Below are positions 47,446-56,420 of a stretch of 64,000 nt of DNA, piece after piece (position 1 is the first letter of the stretch; each line of letters starts with the position of its first letter). A model generated the notes under the pieces. It saw only the letters and a program-made list of their open reading frames with translations, made no database searches and had not been told where the DNA came from. Position numbers and translations under genes: made by a program. Location: assembly GCF_021440195.1 (NCBI RefSeq), contig NZ_JAJTSZ010000002.1, forward strand, positions 310,001 through 374,000, in the 5' to 3' direction. This DNA comes from Dyadobacter sp. CY356 (GTDB taxonomy: Bacteria; Bacteroidota; Bacteroidia; Cytophagales; Spirosomataceae).

Positions 47446-47477
47446 AAATGTTATATTTTTTCTAATCTATAACATTT
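47446..47477 (+). promoter_or_regulatory. Inverted repeat upstream of the MFS permease gene
   Basis: AAATGTTATA (47446-47455) and TATAACATTT (47468-47477) are perfect inverted 10-mers separated by 12 bases, 29 bases before the MFS start. Position and symmetry suggest binding of a dimeric regulator; the regulator is unknown. Confidence 0.5.
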
Positions 47478-47506
47478 ACTAAGATCACAGAGCAACTTTA
47501 ATATAT

Positions 47507-48670
47507 ATGTCATATTCAATTTTAGCACCTTCGCAGTCAAAGAAATATCTCCGGATGGCCGTTGCGGCTTTTTTCTTTGTTCAGGGATTAAGTTTTGCAG
47601 CCTGGGCCAGCCGTATTCCGGATATTAAAAATATGCTGCATCTGACCGAAGGTGGTTTGGGCACTGTATTGCTCGCCTTACCATTGGGACTAATGGCGAG
47701 TTTGCCAATTTCGGGCTGGATGGTTACTAAGTATGGCAGCAAAAAAATGGTTCTTTTTGGAGCGATACTTTATGCGATCACATTAACCTTTATCGGTTTT
47801 GCAACCAGAACTGAACAGCTTGTTATCGTCCTTTTCTCTTTCGGCCTTTGGGGTAACCTTTGTAATATCGCCGTCAATACCCAGGCGGTTGCGGTGGAAC
47901 AGGTTTATGGAAAATCTATTATGGCTTCATTTCACGGATTGTGGAGCCTTGCAGGATTTGTGAGCGCGATGATCGGTACGTTTTTCATTTCTATCAGCAT
48001 TCCGCCGCAGATTCATTTTATGGTAATCGCTGTAATTGCCTTTGCAATTATATTTACGGCTTACAAACATACCATGCCTGACAGCGAAAAAAATAGTGGT
48101 GAAGAACAACCGATGTTTGTTAAACCGGATCGTGATTTATTAATGCTCGGTTTGATCGGATTTTGTGCGATGGTTTGTGAAGGTGCGATGTTTGACTGGT
48201 CGGGTGTATATTTTATGGAAGTTGTGAAAGTTCCTGCTTCAATGAAAACAATGGGATATGTTGCTTTCATGGGAACTATGACTGGCGGCCGTTTCGCAGG
48301 TGACTGGCTGGCAAATAAAATCGGAAGAAAGAAAATGCTTCAGATAAGCGGTTTATTGATGGCGGGAGGTTTAGGAATTGCTGTTTTGCTGCCCTACATG
48401 GCGAGCGCAACTTTTGGTTTGTTGCTGGTTGGTTTTGGAGTTTCATCCGTTGTTCCACTGGTATACAGTGCCGCCGGAAGATCTACAACGATGTCGGCTG
48501 GAATGGCCTTAGCTGCCGTATCTTCAATCAGTTTCATCGGTTTCCTTATTGGCCCTCCGCTAATCGGGATCGTAGCCCAAATGGCAGATCTTCGTTTCTC
48601 GTTTGCCGTAGTTGCGATGTTAGCTTTTTGTACAACACTTTTATCTTCCAAAGCGAAACTGATCCAATAA
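47507..48670 (+). CDS. MFS transporter, YbjJ/fucose-permease-like
   Basis: 387 residues with 12 predicted helices. The start (FFFVQGLSFAAWASRIPDIKNMLHLTEGGLGTVLLALPLG) is typical of the YbjJ-like branch of the major facilitator superfamily, with WASRIPDIK characteristic of that group. Motif A-like loops are degenerate (SKKMVLFG; NKIGRKKMLQI). A sugar or small metabolite is the likely cargo, not determinable here. It is monocistronic with a candidate operator upstream and a terminator downstream. Confidence 0.88.
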   Translation: MSYSILAPSQSKKYLRMAVAAFFFVQGLSFAAWASRIPDIKNMLHLTEGGLGTVLLALPLGLMASLPISGWMVTKYGSKKMVLFGAILYAITLTFIGFATRTEQLVIVLFSFGLWGNLCNIAVNTQAVAVEQVYGKSIMASFHGLWSLAGFVSAMIGTFFISISIPPQIHFMVIAVIAFAIIFTAYKHTMPDSEKNSGEEQPMFVKPDRDLLMLGLIGFCAMVCEGAMFDWSGVYFMEVVKVPASMKTMGYVAFMGTMTGGRFAGDWLANKIGRKKMLQISGLLMAGGLGIAVLLPYMASATFGLLLVGFGVSSVVPLVYSAAGRSTTMSAGMALAAVSSISFIGFLIGPPLIGIVAQMADLRFSFAVVAMLAFCTTLLSSKAKLIQ

Positions 48671-48713
48671 TCTGGATTGAACAGGTTTCAGTATAGATTG
48701 GTACATTTTTATT

Positions 48714-48749
48714 AGCCAGGATAGCGACTTTGTCATCCTGGCTTTTTTA
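48714..48749 (+). terminator. Intrinsic terminator after the MFS gene
   Basis: AGCCAGGAT (48714-48722) pairs with ATCCTGGCT (48735-48743); an inner GAC/GTC stem extends it past a small bulge. Six or more Ts follow. Confidence 0.9.
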
Positions 48750-48759
48750 TTTTTAAATT

Positions 48760-49761
48760 ATGAAAACATCGTTCGTCCTTATAATCTGTCTTTTATTCGC
48801 GCTTCAGGTAAATGCTCAAAATGATTCGCTCAGGAATCTGGACATTAATCTTGAAAATTATCAATATCCATTTGCCGTAAATTTTCTGCCTCTTGATTTA
48901 CAGGGAGAAAAATTGAAAATGGCATATATGGACGTGCACCCGGAAACACCTAATGGAAAAACGGTGGTTTTGCTGCATGGTAAAAACTTCAACGGCGCTT
49001 ACTGGGAGCAGACAGCCAAAGCGCTTACAAAATCCGGTTTCCGTGTCATTATTCCTGATCAGATTGGCTTTGGAAAATCATCTAAACCGCAGCATTTTCA
49101 ATATTCTTTCCAGCAACTGGCAACCAATACAAAAAAAATTCTCGACACTCTTGATATTACCTCTGTTACCATTCTCGGACATTCGATGGGCGGAATGGTT
49201 GCGATGCGTTTTGCCTTAATGTTTCCTGAAACTGCTGAAAGACTTGTACTTCTTAACCCTCTGGGCCTGGAAGATTATAAATTGAAAGTTCCATATCAGT
49301 CCGTTGATAAATGGTATCAAACTGAATTGAAAAGCAATTTTGAAACAATTAAAAAATATCAGCTCAGCAGCTATTATGATGGGAAATGGAAAGATGCGTA
49401 CACACGCTGGGCTAATCTTTATGCCGGCTGGACACTCAATAAAGATTATCCAAGAGTCGCCTGGAACTCTGCGCTTACCTATGATTTGATTATGACGCAG
49501 CCGGTTATTTATGAAATTCAAAATATTAAATCACGGACTTTATTGATAATCGGACAAAGAGACCGAAGCTCGGTAGGCAAAAATCTGGCTTCTGCGGAAG
49601 ATCAGAAAGTGCTGGGAAATTATCCTGAACTTGGAAAAAAAGCCAACGCCCTTATTAAAAATAGTAAACTGATCCCACTCGATAACATCGGACACCTTCC
49701 CCATATTGAGAACTTTGACAGGTTTATAAAACCTTTATTAAACTTCCTGAATGAAAAATAA
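48760..49761 (+). CDS. Exported alpha/beta-hydrolase
   Basis: 333 residues with a signal peptide (cleavage near VNA, residue ~19). The alpha/beta-hydrolase fold is clear: VVLLHGKNFNGAYW (oxyanion loop), nucleophile Ser in LGHSMGGMVA, acid region LLIIGQRDRSS, and catalytic His in IGHLPHIE. Substrate could be an ester, lactone or epoxide. It starts only 11 bases after the terminator T-run, so its promoter must overlap that region or it relies on read-through. Confidence 0.9.
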   Translation: MKTSFVLIICLLFALQVNAQNDSLRNLDINLENYQYPFAVNFLPLDLQGEKLKMAYMDVHPETPNGKTVVLLHGKNFNGAYWEQTAKALTKSGFRVIIPDQIGFGKSSKPQHFQYSFQQLATNTKKILDTLDITSVTILGHSMGGMVAMRFALMFPETAERLVLLNPLGLEDYKLKVPYQSVDKWYQTELKSNFETIKKYQLSSYYDGKWKDAYTRWANLYAGWTLNKDYPRVAWNSALTYDLIMTQPVIYEIQNIKSRTLLIIGQRDRSSVGKNLASAEDQKVLGNYPELGKKANALIKNSKLIPLDNIGHLPHIENFDRFIKPLLNFLNEK

Positions 49762-49888
49762 GAGCTCCGTTAAATAGAATTTTTTTGAGAAGCTAAATGA
49801 AGACCGTTGGATAAATAGTGTTTTAAAACGTATGATTTTAATCAAATTTCGATTAATTTAATACGACCAAACCTCTATTCGATATGCT

Positions 49889-51505
49889 ATGGTATATAAT
49901 TTTTACTTTAAATTAATTCTATTTTTATTATTATTTTTTATTGCATTATGGCTTGGCAGGTCCTATTCAAAACCAACCAATAACTCATTCAGCAATCCTG
50001 CCTTACTTGTAATCGGTTTTTTTATTCTGACTTTTCTGATACGGTTCCTGTATATGGAAGAGGCTGAGTCAAACATCGATACAAGCACCTGGCTGAGTGC
50101 AATGCATTCCGTCAATCACTATTCTTCCTGGCTCTGGACAATTTTAAATTATACCGATTCCCGCCCTCTGACGGTTCTTCCCCTTATCATTGTTTCCAAA
50201 TTTGGTGTAAATGTTGGCTATATCACTTCTGAATGTATAGGGCTCCTATTCTGGCTTTTAACTACTTTTTTTCTCTATAAAATCTTCGATCTTTTTCTTT
50301 CTAAACGTGTCAATCTTATTCTTATCTGGGGATTTTGTCTGTTAATCGGAACCACTTTTGTCTCCGATTACACTGCTTATAATTCAGAGCAACCAAGTGT
50401 TTTAATGCTTACAAGTTCCATATATGCCTATTTTTCTTATTGTTACGGTCAATGGAAAAACAATTTTGGAATACTGGCTTTTGGAATTGTGATGGGAAGT
50501 CTGGTTTATGTTAAATTCCAAAATGTTCCGATGGGATTCTTTATCACCATAGCATTCCTGATCGAAATCCTGCTTCAAAAACGATGGAAAAGTGCTGCAA
50601 TCCTGATCACAGGAGGATTGCTGCCTACGACCCTGATCAATCTGTATTACTTTTCACAAGATAGTCTGATGATATTCTGGAATAATTACTTCTGGAATTA
50701 TTTCTACTACGCTTACACGACGCAGTTTTCAGATGTGCCAATAAGTGACCGGTTTAATCTGATAAGAATTTTCAGATTTATATATTTTTATGATGATTCG
50801 AAATGGTACTTTTTATCAATATCACTCATCATCACGGTTGGTGTTATCTCCAATGTCGCCAAACGTATATCTACTACGTCCAAACAGAAGAAAATCTTCT
50901 TTTTCACCTTGCTTTATACCTTTGTTTGTCTGTATGCCATCTTGCAATCCGGAAATTCCTTTGCTCATTACAAGTTGTATTTATGGGTTCCTGCTACACT
51001 TTTTACGGGAATTATCATTTCAATATCACCTGAAATTTTACAAAAGTATTGTCTGTATTTCTTTCTGATAAGCGGCACAATCGTGGCTGGCAAGAATATC
51101 CTGGTGAAGGAAAAAAATCAGGTAGCCATTCATTCGGCATTAGATCAAAAAATAATCGCCAGCATTAGAAAAAATTCTAGTTCAAATGAGCCGGTCATTG
51201 TCTGGGGTTGGCGAGATCAGTTGTATGTCAGAGCTGCCAGGCCAATGGGATACCGGGATGCGCACAGTTTTCATTTTGCGTTAAAATCAAGACTGATTCC
51301 GTTCTGGACAACAGACTTTTTGAATGATATCCGTAGAAATAAACCAGCTGTTTTTGTGGACGTTACAAAGCCGGAAGGCTATTCAACATTTGCCAGAATC
51401 CTTTCCCCTCATCACAAAATCCCAAAAATTCGAGATCATATTAAAAAGTACTATGCGCTGGTAGAAAATATTGAAGGTGTTAAAATATATAAGTTGAAGA
51501 AATGA
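49889..51505 (+). CDS. Polytopic membrane protein, possibly a GT-C glycosyltransferase
   Basis: 538 residues with about 11-12 hydrophobic helices followed by a soluble C-terminal part (~430-538). The topology and the acidic first loop (MEEAESNIDTST) resemble GT-C (ArnT/PMT-like) enzymes, which transfer sugars from lipid carriers, but no definitive motif is visible. The C-terminal section (VIVWGWRDQLYVRAARPMGYRDAHSFH) resembles the periplasmic region of GT39-type hypothetical proteins. Start ATG 49889 gives a first helix immediately. It is monocistronic and convergent with the isomerase gene. Confidence 0.7.
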   Translation: MVYNFYFKLILFLLLFFIALWLGRSYSKPTNNSFSNPALLVIGFFILTFLIRFLYMEEAESNIDTSTWLSAMHSVNHYSSWLWTILNYTDSRPLTVLPLIIVSKFGVNVGYITSECIGLLFWLLTTFFLYKIFDLFLSKRVNLILIWGFCLLIGTTFVSDYTAYNSEQPSVLMLTSSIYAYFSYCYGQWKNNFGILAFGIVMGSLVYVKFQNVPMGFFITIAFLIEILLQKRWKSAAILITGGLLPTTLINLYYFSQDSLMIFWNNYFWNYFYYAYTTQFSDVPISDRFNLIRIFRFIYFYDDSKWYFLSISLIITVGVISNVAKRISTTSKQKKIFFFTLLYTFVCLYAILQSGNSFAHYKLYLWVPATLFTGIIISISPEILQKYCLYFFLISGTIVAGKNILVKEKNQVAIHSALDQKIIASIRKNSSSNEPVIVWGWRDQLYVRAARPMGYRDAHSFHFALKSRLIPFWTTDFLNDIRRNKPAVFVDVTKPEGYSTFARILSPHHKIPKIRDHIKKYYALVENIEGVKIYKLKK

Positions 51506-51512
51506 GAGGGAA

Positions 51513-51569
51513 TAAAAAAAAACAATAATCCCGGGACTAACTAACTTATTTACATAGTCGTTTCCGGGA
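51513..51569 (-). terminator. Intrinsic terminator of the TIM-barrel isomerase gene
   Basis: TCCCGG-GACTA (51529-51539) faces TAGTC-GTTT-CCGGGA (51555-51569), a two-part stem with a GTTT bulge. The A-run at 51513-51522 becomes a T-run on the minus strand. Confidence 0.7.
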
Positions 51570-51584
51570 CTACTGCATTCATTG

Positions 51585-52505
51585 TCAGGCAAAAAATTGC
51601 TTCACATAATTTCTGCTGGTAAGTATTGCGCTTTGTACATCCGCGATATTTCCTTCATAGGCTTTATCTTCAACCTCAATAACGACAGGTCCGCGGTACC
51701 GAACGTCTGTCAACGCACCAAAAAATCCACGCCAGTTCACATCACCAAATCCCGGCAATTTTGGCGAATGATATTCCAAAGGATTGGCCATGATTCCTAC
51801 CCTGTCAAGCTTGTCTTTGTAAAGCTTTGCATCCTTCAGATGCACATGATGCAAACGATCCTTATAAGCATAAATCGGCTTAATTTCGTCCATCATTTGC
51901 CAGATCATATGTGACGGATCGTAATTCAGGCCAAATATCGGGCTTGGAATTATTTCAAACATCCGGTCCCAGACAGCAGGACTGATCGCCAGGTTTTTCC
52001 CTCCCGGCCATTCATCATCTGTAAAAAACATCGGACAATTTTCAATGGCAAGTTTTATGTTATTTTCCTCTGCAACTTTCACAATTGCCGGCCAGACATC
52101 CGCGAAAGTTTTCAGATTTTCCTGAATACTTTTGGAAGGATCACGACCTATAAAAGTTGTAACCACCGGAATATTCAGTCTGGCAGCCCCACGAATAACC
52201 TGTTTGATATGCTCAATATAAAATTCAGACTTTACGGGATCCGGATCCATCGGATTTGGATAATAGCCCAAAGCAGAAATAAAAACCTGCGCTTCCTTTA
52301 ATGCATAATGGATTTCACCGACCTTCTGGTCTGTCAGTGTATTTACATCAATATGGGTGACACCGGCATAACGGCGACTATCCGCATTTCCTGTGGGCCA
52401 GCACATCATTTCAATACATGAAAATCCATGGTTACCGGCAAATTTAACAACATGGTCAAAACCAAAATCACCTAATATCGCACTATTAAAACCTAATTTG
52501 AGCAT
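51585..52505 (-). CDS. Sugar phosphate isomerase/epimerase-like TIM-barrel protein
   Basis: 306 residues of the xylose-isomerase-like/AP-endonuclease-2 fold. Metal ligands fit the family: Glu in LAIENCP, Asp/His in NYDPSHMIW, His in HHVHLKDAK and Glu in VVIEVEDKA. Members isomerise or epimerise sugars, inositols or hydroxypyruvate; substrate not assignable. It is divergent from the LytS gene and has its own terminator. Confidence 0.88.
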   Translation of the reverse strand: MLKLGFNSAILGDFGFDHVVKFAGNHGFSCIEMMCWPTGNADSRRYAGVTHIDVNTLTDQKVGEIHYALKEAQVFISALGYYPNPMDPDPVKSEFYIEHIKQVIRGAARLNIPVVTTFIGRDPSKSIQENLKTFADVWPAIVKVAEENNIKLAIENCPMFFTDDEWPGGKNLAISPAVWDRMFEIIPSPIFGLNYDPSHMIWQMMDEIKPIYAYKDRLHHVHLKDAKLYKDKLDRVGIMANPLEYHSPKLPGFGDVNWRGFFGALTDVRYRGPVVIEVEDKAYEGNIADVQSAILTSRNYVKQFFA

Positions 52506-52620
52506 AAGAAAAAGGATTAGATATTAATTGAATGCTATGAAAACGTACGTCTTCAAGGCATACTCAGATGTGAAATTAAGGATATCATTTTTAAATCACA
52601 TGGAAACACCGGCACAATTG

Positions 52621-52657
52621 CGACAAATACCGCAAAGGTTTTTTTGTCGTCCTGCGG
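52621..52657 (+). promoter_or_regulatory. Interleaved inverted repeats (pseudoknot-like) upstream of the LytS gene
   Basis: CGACAAA (52621-52627) complements TTTGTCG (52643-52649), and CCGCA (52630-52634) complements TGCGG (52653-52657), with an extra GG/CC pair (52637-52638 with 52651-52652). The arrangement stem1-left, stem2-left, stem1-right, stem2-right is that of an H-type pseudoknot, 29 bases before ATG 52686. As DNA it could equally be overlapping operators. Confidence 0.4.
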
Positions 52658-52685
52658 TTTTGTAAATTTCAGGAAATTGACAAAA

Positions 52686-53720
52686 ATGAAACAGTCAGGT
52701 ATTCAATTCTTTATTCATGTATTTCTGGTTGTAGCATTTTTGGCATTGCCCTATATATTCGCTCCGACCGGCTTTCCGGGTTTTCAGGAATTTGAAAATA
52801 ATGCACATGAAAGAACCAATTTTGTTTCCTATTTAATGATGCTGGCTTTTTTTTATGCCAATTATTATATTTTGATACCTAAGTTTTATTTCAATAATAA
52901 ATTCATTATATACGCTTCTTTAATTCTTATCAGTTTTCTCACCATCATATCTTTTATTTATATACTTGATAAACCACCCGTTGCTCCCCCGACATTCTCC
53001 CGGCAACCTTCGCATATGATGCGATTTGAAAAACCACCGGCAGGATTTGACAATAGCCAGACGTTGTTTTTATTTCTGGTTGGCTTGGTCGTTTCCTTTG
53101 CGCTGAAAATTAATGATCGCCTGAAACGTTCGGAGCAGGAAAAATTACATACAGAGCTGTCATTTTTAAAGGCCCAGATTAACCCTCATTTCTTATTTAA
53201 TACATTAAATAGTATTTATTCGCTGGCCATCGAAAAATCTGATCGTACTGCCGATGCCGTAGTTATGCTTTCGTCCTTAATGCGTTATGTGATTCGGGAT
53301 GCAAAAGAAAGTTTAGTACCACTTCATAAAGAAATTGAATACATAAAAAACTATATTTCCTTACAAAAATTTCGATTAGACGATACCGTTTTAATTGATT
53401 TAAAAGTTGATGGCAACTTTCTGAACAAGCAGATTGCACCGCTGATTCTTATTTCCTTTATTGAAAACGCATTTAAGTATGGTGTTAATCCGGAGCAACA
53501 ATCTTTCATAAAAATTGCGATTTTAATAAATCATGATGACCTCATTCTTCATGTTTATAATGGTAAAGTGAGAATTAATCATCCTGAAGAATCGACTGGT
53601 GGTATAGGTATCAACAATACCCGCACTCGTTTACAATTGCTTTATCCGGCGAAACACCAATTAACAATCCAGGATAATAACAAAAACTTTGTCATTGATT
53701 TAAAACTCAACCTAGCATGA
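52686..53720 (+). CDS. LytS/YehU-type sensor histidine kinase
   Basis: 344 residues from ATG 52686; an upstream TTG (52644) overlaps the pseudoknot-like leader and is less likely. Four predicted transmembrane helices occupy the first ~150 residues, followed by a His_kinase domain with phospho-acceptor His in LKAQINPHFLFNTLNSIYSLA and an ATPase domain (FIENAFKYGVNP; GGIGINNTRTRLQLLY). The sensor has no known ligand domain. It overlaps the LytTR regulator gene by four bases, forming a canonical pair. Confidence 0.92.
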   Translation: MKQSGIQFFIHVFLVVAFLALPYIFAPTGFPGFQEFENNAHERTNFVSYLMMLAFFYANYYILIPKFYFNNKFIIYASLILISFLTIISFIYILDKPPVAPPTFSRQPSHMMRFEKPPAGFDNSQTLFLFLVGLVVSFALKINDRLKRSEQEKLHTELSFLKAQINPHFLFNTLNSIYSLAIEKSDRTADAVVMLSSLMRYVIRDAKESLVPLHKEIEYIKNYISLQKFRLDDTVLIDLKVDGNFLNKQIAPLILISFIENAFKYGVNPEQQSFIKIAILINHDDLILHVYNGKVRINHPEESTGGIGINNTRTRLQLLYPAKHQLTIQDNNKNFVIDLKLNLA

Positions 53721-54409
53721 TTCAGGCCATTACACTTGACGACGAGCCACCGGCACTTAGAATTATTTCTAATTTTTGCAGCAAAATTGACTTCATTTTT
53801 TTGCAGAAAACTTTCAGCAGGACTGACGAGGCGATGAATTATCTGGAAAATTATCCGGTAGATCTTATTTTTCTGGATATTAATATGCCATCAATGTCCG
53901 GCCTCGATTTTTATCGGTCTATCCCGAATGAAGCCATGGTTATTTTTACAACTGCTTATGCTGAACATGCCGTTGACGGGTTTAATCTGAATGCGGTGGA
54001 TTATTTATTGAAACCTTTCACTTATGAAAGATTTCAACAGGCAGCCAATAAGGCGAAAGATCTTTATAATTTCAAAAATCCGGTTGAGAATCCTGCGTCC
54101 AAATTTCTGATCGTGCGTGCCGATTACAGTTTACACAAAATCGCTTTTTCGGACATACTTTTTATCGAAGGGCTCGATGATTACCTCAAAATCCATATCG
54201 AAAATACCAGGCCGCTTGTCGTGAGAATGACAATGAAAGCAATGCTGCAAAAGCTTCCTGAACTAGAATTTATTCGTGTGCATCGCTCCTTTATTATTCC
54301 ATTTAGTCGTATTGAAAATGTACGCAATAAAGTGATCAGCCTGGCAGGTGAGGAAATACCAATTGGATCAAGTTATGAAGAATCTTTTGGGAAATTATTT
54401 AAGGAGTAA
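53717..54409 (+). CDS. LytTR-type response regulator
   Basis: 230 residues. Receiver (~1-118) with acidic Asp8/Asp9 (LDDEPPAL), phospho-acceptor in DLIFLDINMPSMSG and Lys in DYLLKPFTYERF. The C-terminal LytTR DNA-binding domain (~135-230) contains ILFIEGLDDYLKIH and FIRVHRSFIIPFSRIE. It is the cognate partner of the LytS kinase just upstream. Targets are not visible; the next gene begins 240 bases downstream on the same strand. Confidence 0.94.
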   Translation: MIQAITLDDEPPALRIISNFCSKIDFIFLQKTFSRTDEAMNYLENYPVDLIFLDINMPSMSGLDFYRSIPNEAMVIFTTAYAEHAVDGFNLNAVDYLLKPFTYERFQQAANKAKDLYNFKNPVENPASKFLIVRADYSLHKIAFSDILFIEGLDDYLKIHIENTRPLVVRMTMKAMLQKLPELEFIRVHRSFIIPFSRIENVRNKVISLAGEEIPIGSSYEESFGKLFKE

Positions 54410-54648
54410 ATCTGGATAATTGCTTGTAACCTTATCGATAAGCCTTCAAAAGCTCCGTAACTGGAATGATAGAAAAAATTCATCCCGTAAAAAATTCGAT
54501 CATCAATCCCCGCTACCATTTGTAACTATCCTGCATATATAAATCACATGAATTTTAGTAATATTGACATAAGAAAGCAGTAAAAATGGCAAATAATTAT
54601 CATTACAGCTTGTCTTTTGAAAACTCAAATTTAAACAATTACTAAAAC

Positions 54649-55350
54649 ATGGCAGATTCTGAACCTGGTATCGGTAAAAAGATACTAAGCTTTTTCATCA
54701 AGGAAAGTACAGAGCCTACACAAGTTTCTCCGGCAGATAACACGAAGGTTGCTGCACCATCGGCAATACCTGTTGAACAACCAAAACCTGCGCCCGCCCC
54801 TACCGTTCAAAATGCAGCCGGAACCGCGGAAGTGGACCGAAAATTTGTTCAGCATTTTGTTGAATTGCTGGAAAAAGCAAATCTGCCCGGCCCTGACTAT
54901 TTCGAATACAAACAGGCGCTCAGAAGCATGGAAGGTTTGGGATTGGGGGAAGAAAAACAGTTTCAGGCAGCCTGGGCAAGTTTCAAAGCTATGGGCGGTG
55001 TAACAGATAATTCAATCCTGAAAACCTCTGCGGATCAATATCTCTCCGTTCTTGGAAAGGACCGTGAATCATTTTTAAAAGATGTTGAACGTGCTGTTAA
55101 AGAAAGAGTTGGTTCGCTGAATGATGAAGTAAAAAAGCTGGAAGATAATAATAATGCTTATATTCAGGAGATTGCAAATCTTCAAAAAAAGATAGACGAA
55201 AATAAAAACCGTTTGGGACAAATATCGGGTGAGATCGCCGAACAAAGTGCCAAAATCAATGCAAACAGAGATAACTTTGAAGTGACATATCAAAGCTTTG
55301 TATCGCAGATAAATTCAGATCTCAGCAAAATTAATCAATATCTAAAATAA
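54649..55350 (+). CDS. Soluble coiled-coil protein of unknown function (operon gene 1)
   Basis: 233 residues, no signal or membrane segment. The N-terminal ~60 residues are Ala/Pro-rich and probably disordered; residues ~60-130 are compact and helical (FVQHFVELLEKANLPGPDYFEYKQAL); residues ~135-230 form a long Glu/Lys/Asn-rich coiled coil. No family could be named. It starts a tight three-gene operon, 11 bases before the next gene. It probably assembles with the membrane-anchored coiled coil encoded downstream (inference). Confidence 0.75.
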   Translation: MADSEPGIGKKILSFFIKESTEPTQVSPADNTKVAAPSAIPVEQPKPAPAPTVQNAAGTAEVDRKFVQHFVELLEKANLPGPDYFEYKQALRSMEGLGLGEEKQFQAAWASFKAMGGVTDNSILKTSADQYLSVLGKDRESFLKDVERAVKERVGSLNDEVKKLEDNNNAYIQEIANLQKKIDENKNRLGQISGEIAEQSAKINANRDNFEVTYQSFVSQINSDLSKINQYLK

Positions 55351-55361
55351 GACCTTCAACC

Positions 55362-56375
55362 ATGGCATCACCAGACTTTACCCAAATCGGCGGCTCGCAG
55401 GAAGATGCTTCCAAGCGATCTTATTGGAGCAAGCCCGAAGGAATTACTTCTTTGCTTTTTCTAGGAGCGGCAGGCGCTGCGGTTTTATATTATTGGAACA
55501 AAGTGGCTGCTTTTTTAATAGAAGTAACCCAGAATACATTATATCTCGGTTTCTTACTTGCCTTATTAGCAGTAGTAGTTTTTCTATTTACCAGTAAAGA
55601 TGTTCGTACGGCAGTCTTCTTTCTATTCAAAACGCTGATGCGCAATATTACGGGTCTGATTATTAAACTGGACCCTATTGCGATCATGAAAATTTACATA
55701 GATGATCTGAAAGAAAAACGTGAAAAAATGCAGGGGCAGATCAATATTCTTGCTGGTCAACTTGTAAAACTAAACCGGAAAATCACAGAGAATAACGAAG
55801 AGATCAAGCAGAAATTTGCAGAGGCAAACAAGGCAAGTCAAATGACAGACCGCCCTGGCATGAAGGAGACGGCTTCCCTCGCTACGATCGAAGGTGCAGG
55901 TTTGCAGGAAATGAATGAGAAGTTATTTCCATTGCAGCGTAATATGAAAACGATTCTTGAATTCATGGAAAAGGTGAACAAGAGCGCGGATTATATTATC
56001 AAGGAAACGGAAATCAAGGTAAAACTTAAAGAAGCCGAATATAGAATTGTAAAAGAAAGCTCCAATGCGCTTCGCACTGCGGTTAGTATTTTCAAAGGAA
56101 ATCCTGACAAAAAGTTCTATTTTGACGAATCAATGGAATATATTCAGGACGACATGAGTCTGAAACTGGGTGAAATGAAACGTGCTATGGATTTGTCAAT
56201 GGACTTTATTAATGGTGTTGACGTTCAGAACGGATTGTTGTCTGATAAAGGTCAGGCCATGCTGGAAGCTTATAACAAAGGAGATTTCAAGTTGATACAA
56301 CTGGATTCGCCTAATCAGCCTTCCCGTTCTATTGACCCGCCAAAAGATTCAAGCTATCGTGGCTTACTGGACTAA
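55362..56375 (+). CDS. Membrane-anchored coiled-coil protein of unknown function (operon gene 2)
   Basis: 337 residues. Two hydrophobic segments (~29-45 and 59-77) form a membrane hairpin; the rest (from ~105) is a long coiled coil (DDLKEKREKMQGQINILAGQ) ending with a polar, proline-containing tail. The layout is reminiscent of PspA-like or TelA-associated envelope-stress proteins, but sequence identity to those was not assessed. It sits between a soluble coiled-coil gene and a Ppx/GppA-like gene, 45 bases before the latter. Confidence 0.75.
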   Translation: MASPDFTQIGGSQEDASKRSYWSKPEGITSLLFLGAAGAAVLYYWNKVAAFLIEVTQNTLYLGFLLALLAVVVFLFTSKDVRTAVFFLFKTLMRNITGLIIKLDPIAIMKIYIDDLKEKREKMQGQINILAGQLVKLNRKITENNEEIKQKFAEANKASQMTDRPGMKETASLATIEGAGLQEMNEKLFPLQRNMKTILEFMEKVNKSADYIIKETEIKVKLKEAEYRIVKESSNALRTAVSIFKGNPDKKFYFDESMEYIQDDMSLKLGEMKRAMDLSMDFINGVDVQNGLLSDKGQAMLEAYNKGDFKLIQLDSPNQPSRSIDPPKDSSYRGLLD

Positions 56376-56420
56376 ACTGCTCATTACAATTACATTTATC
56401 AATTTACTTTTAAACGAACA

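Larger units (their letters stand above)
47181..47506. other. 326-base intergenic region with a terminator and a candidate operator
   Basis: It contains the terminator of the preceding gene (47206-47233) and, close to the next gene, an inverted repeat at 47446-47477 with an extra half-site-like AATGTTAT at 47347-47354. Otherwise AT-rich sequence with no gene. Confidence 0.5.
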
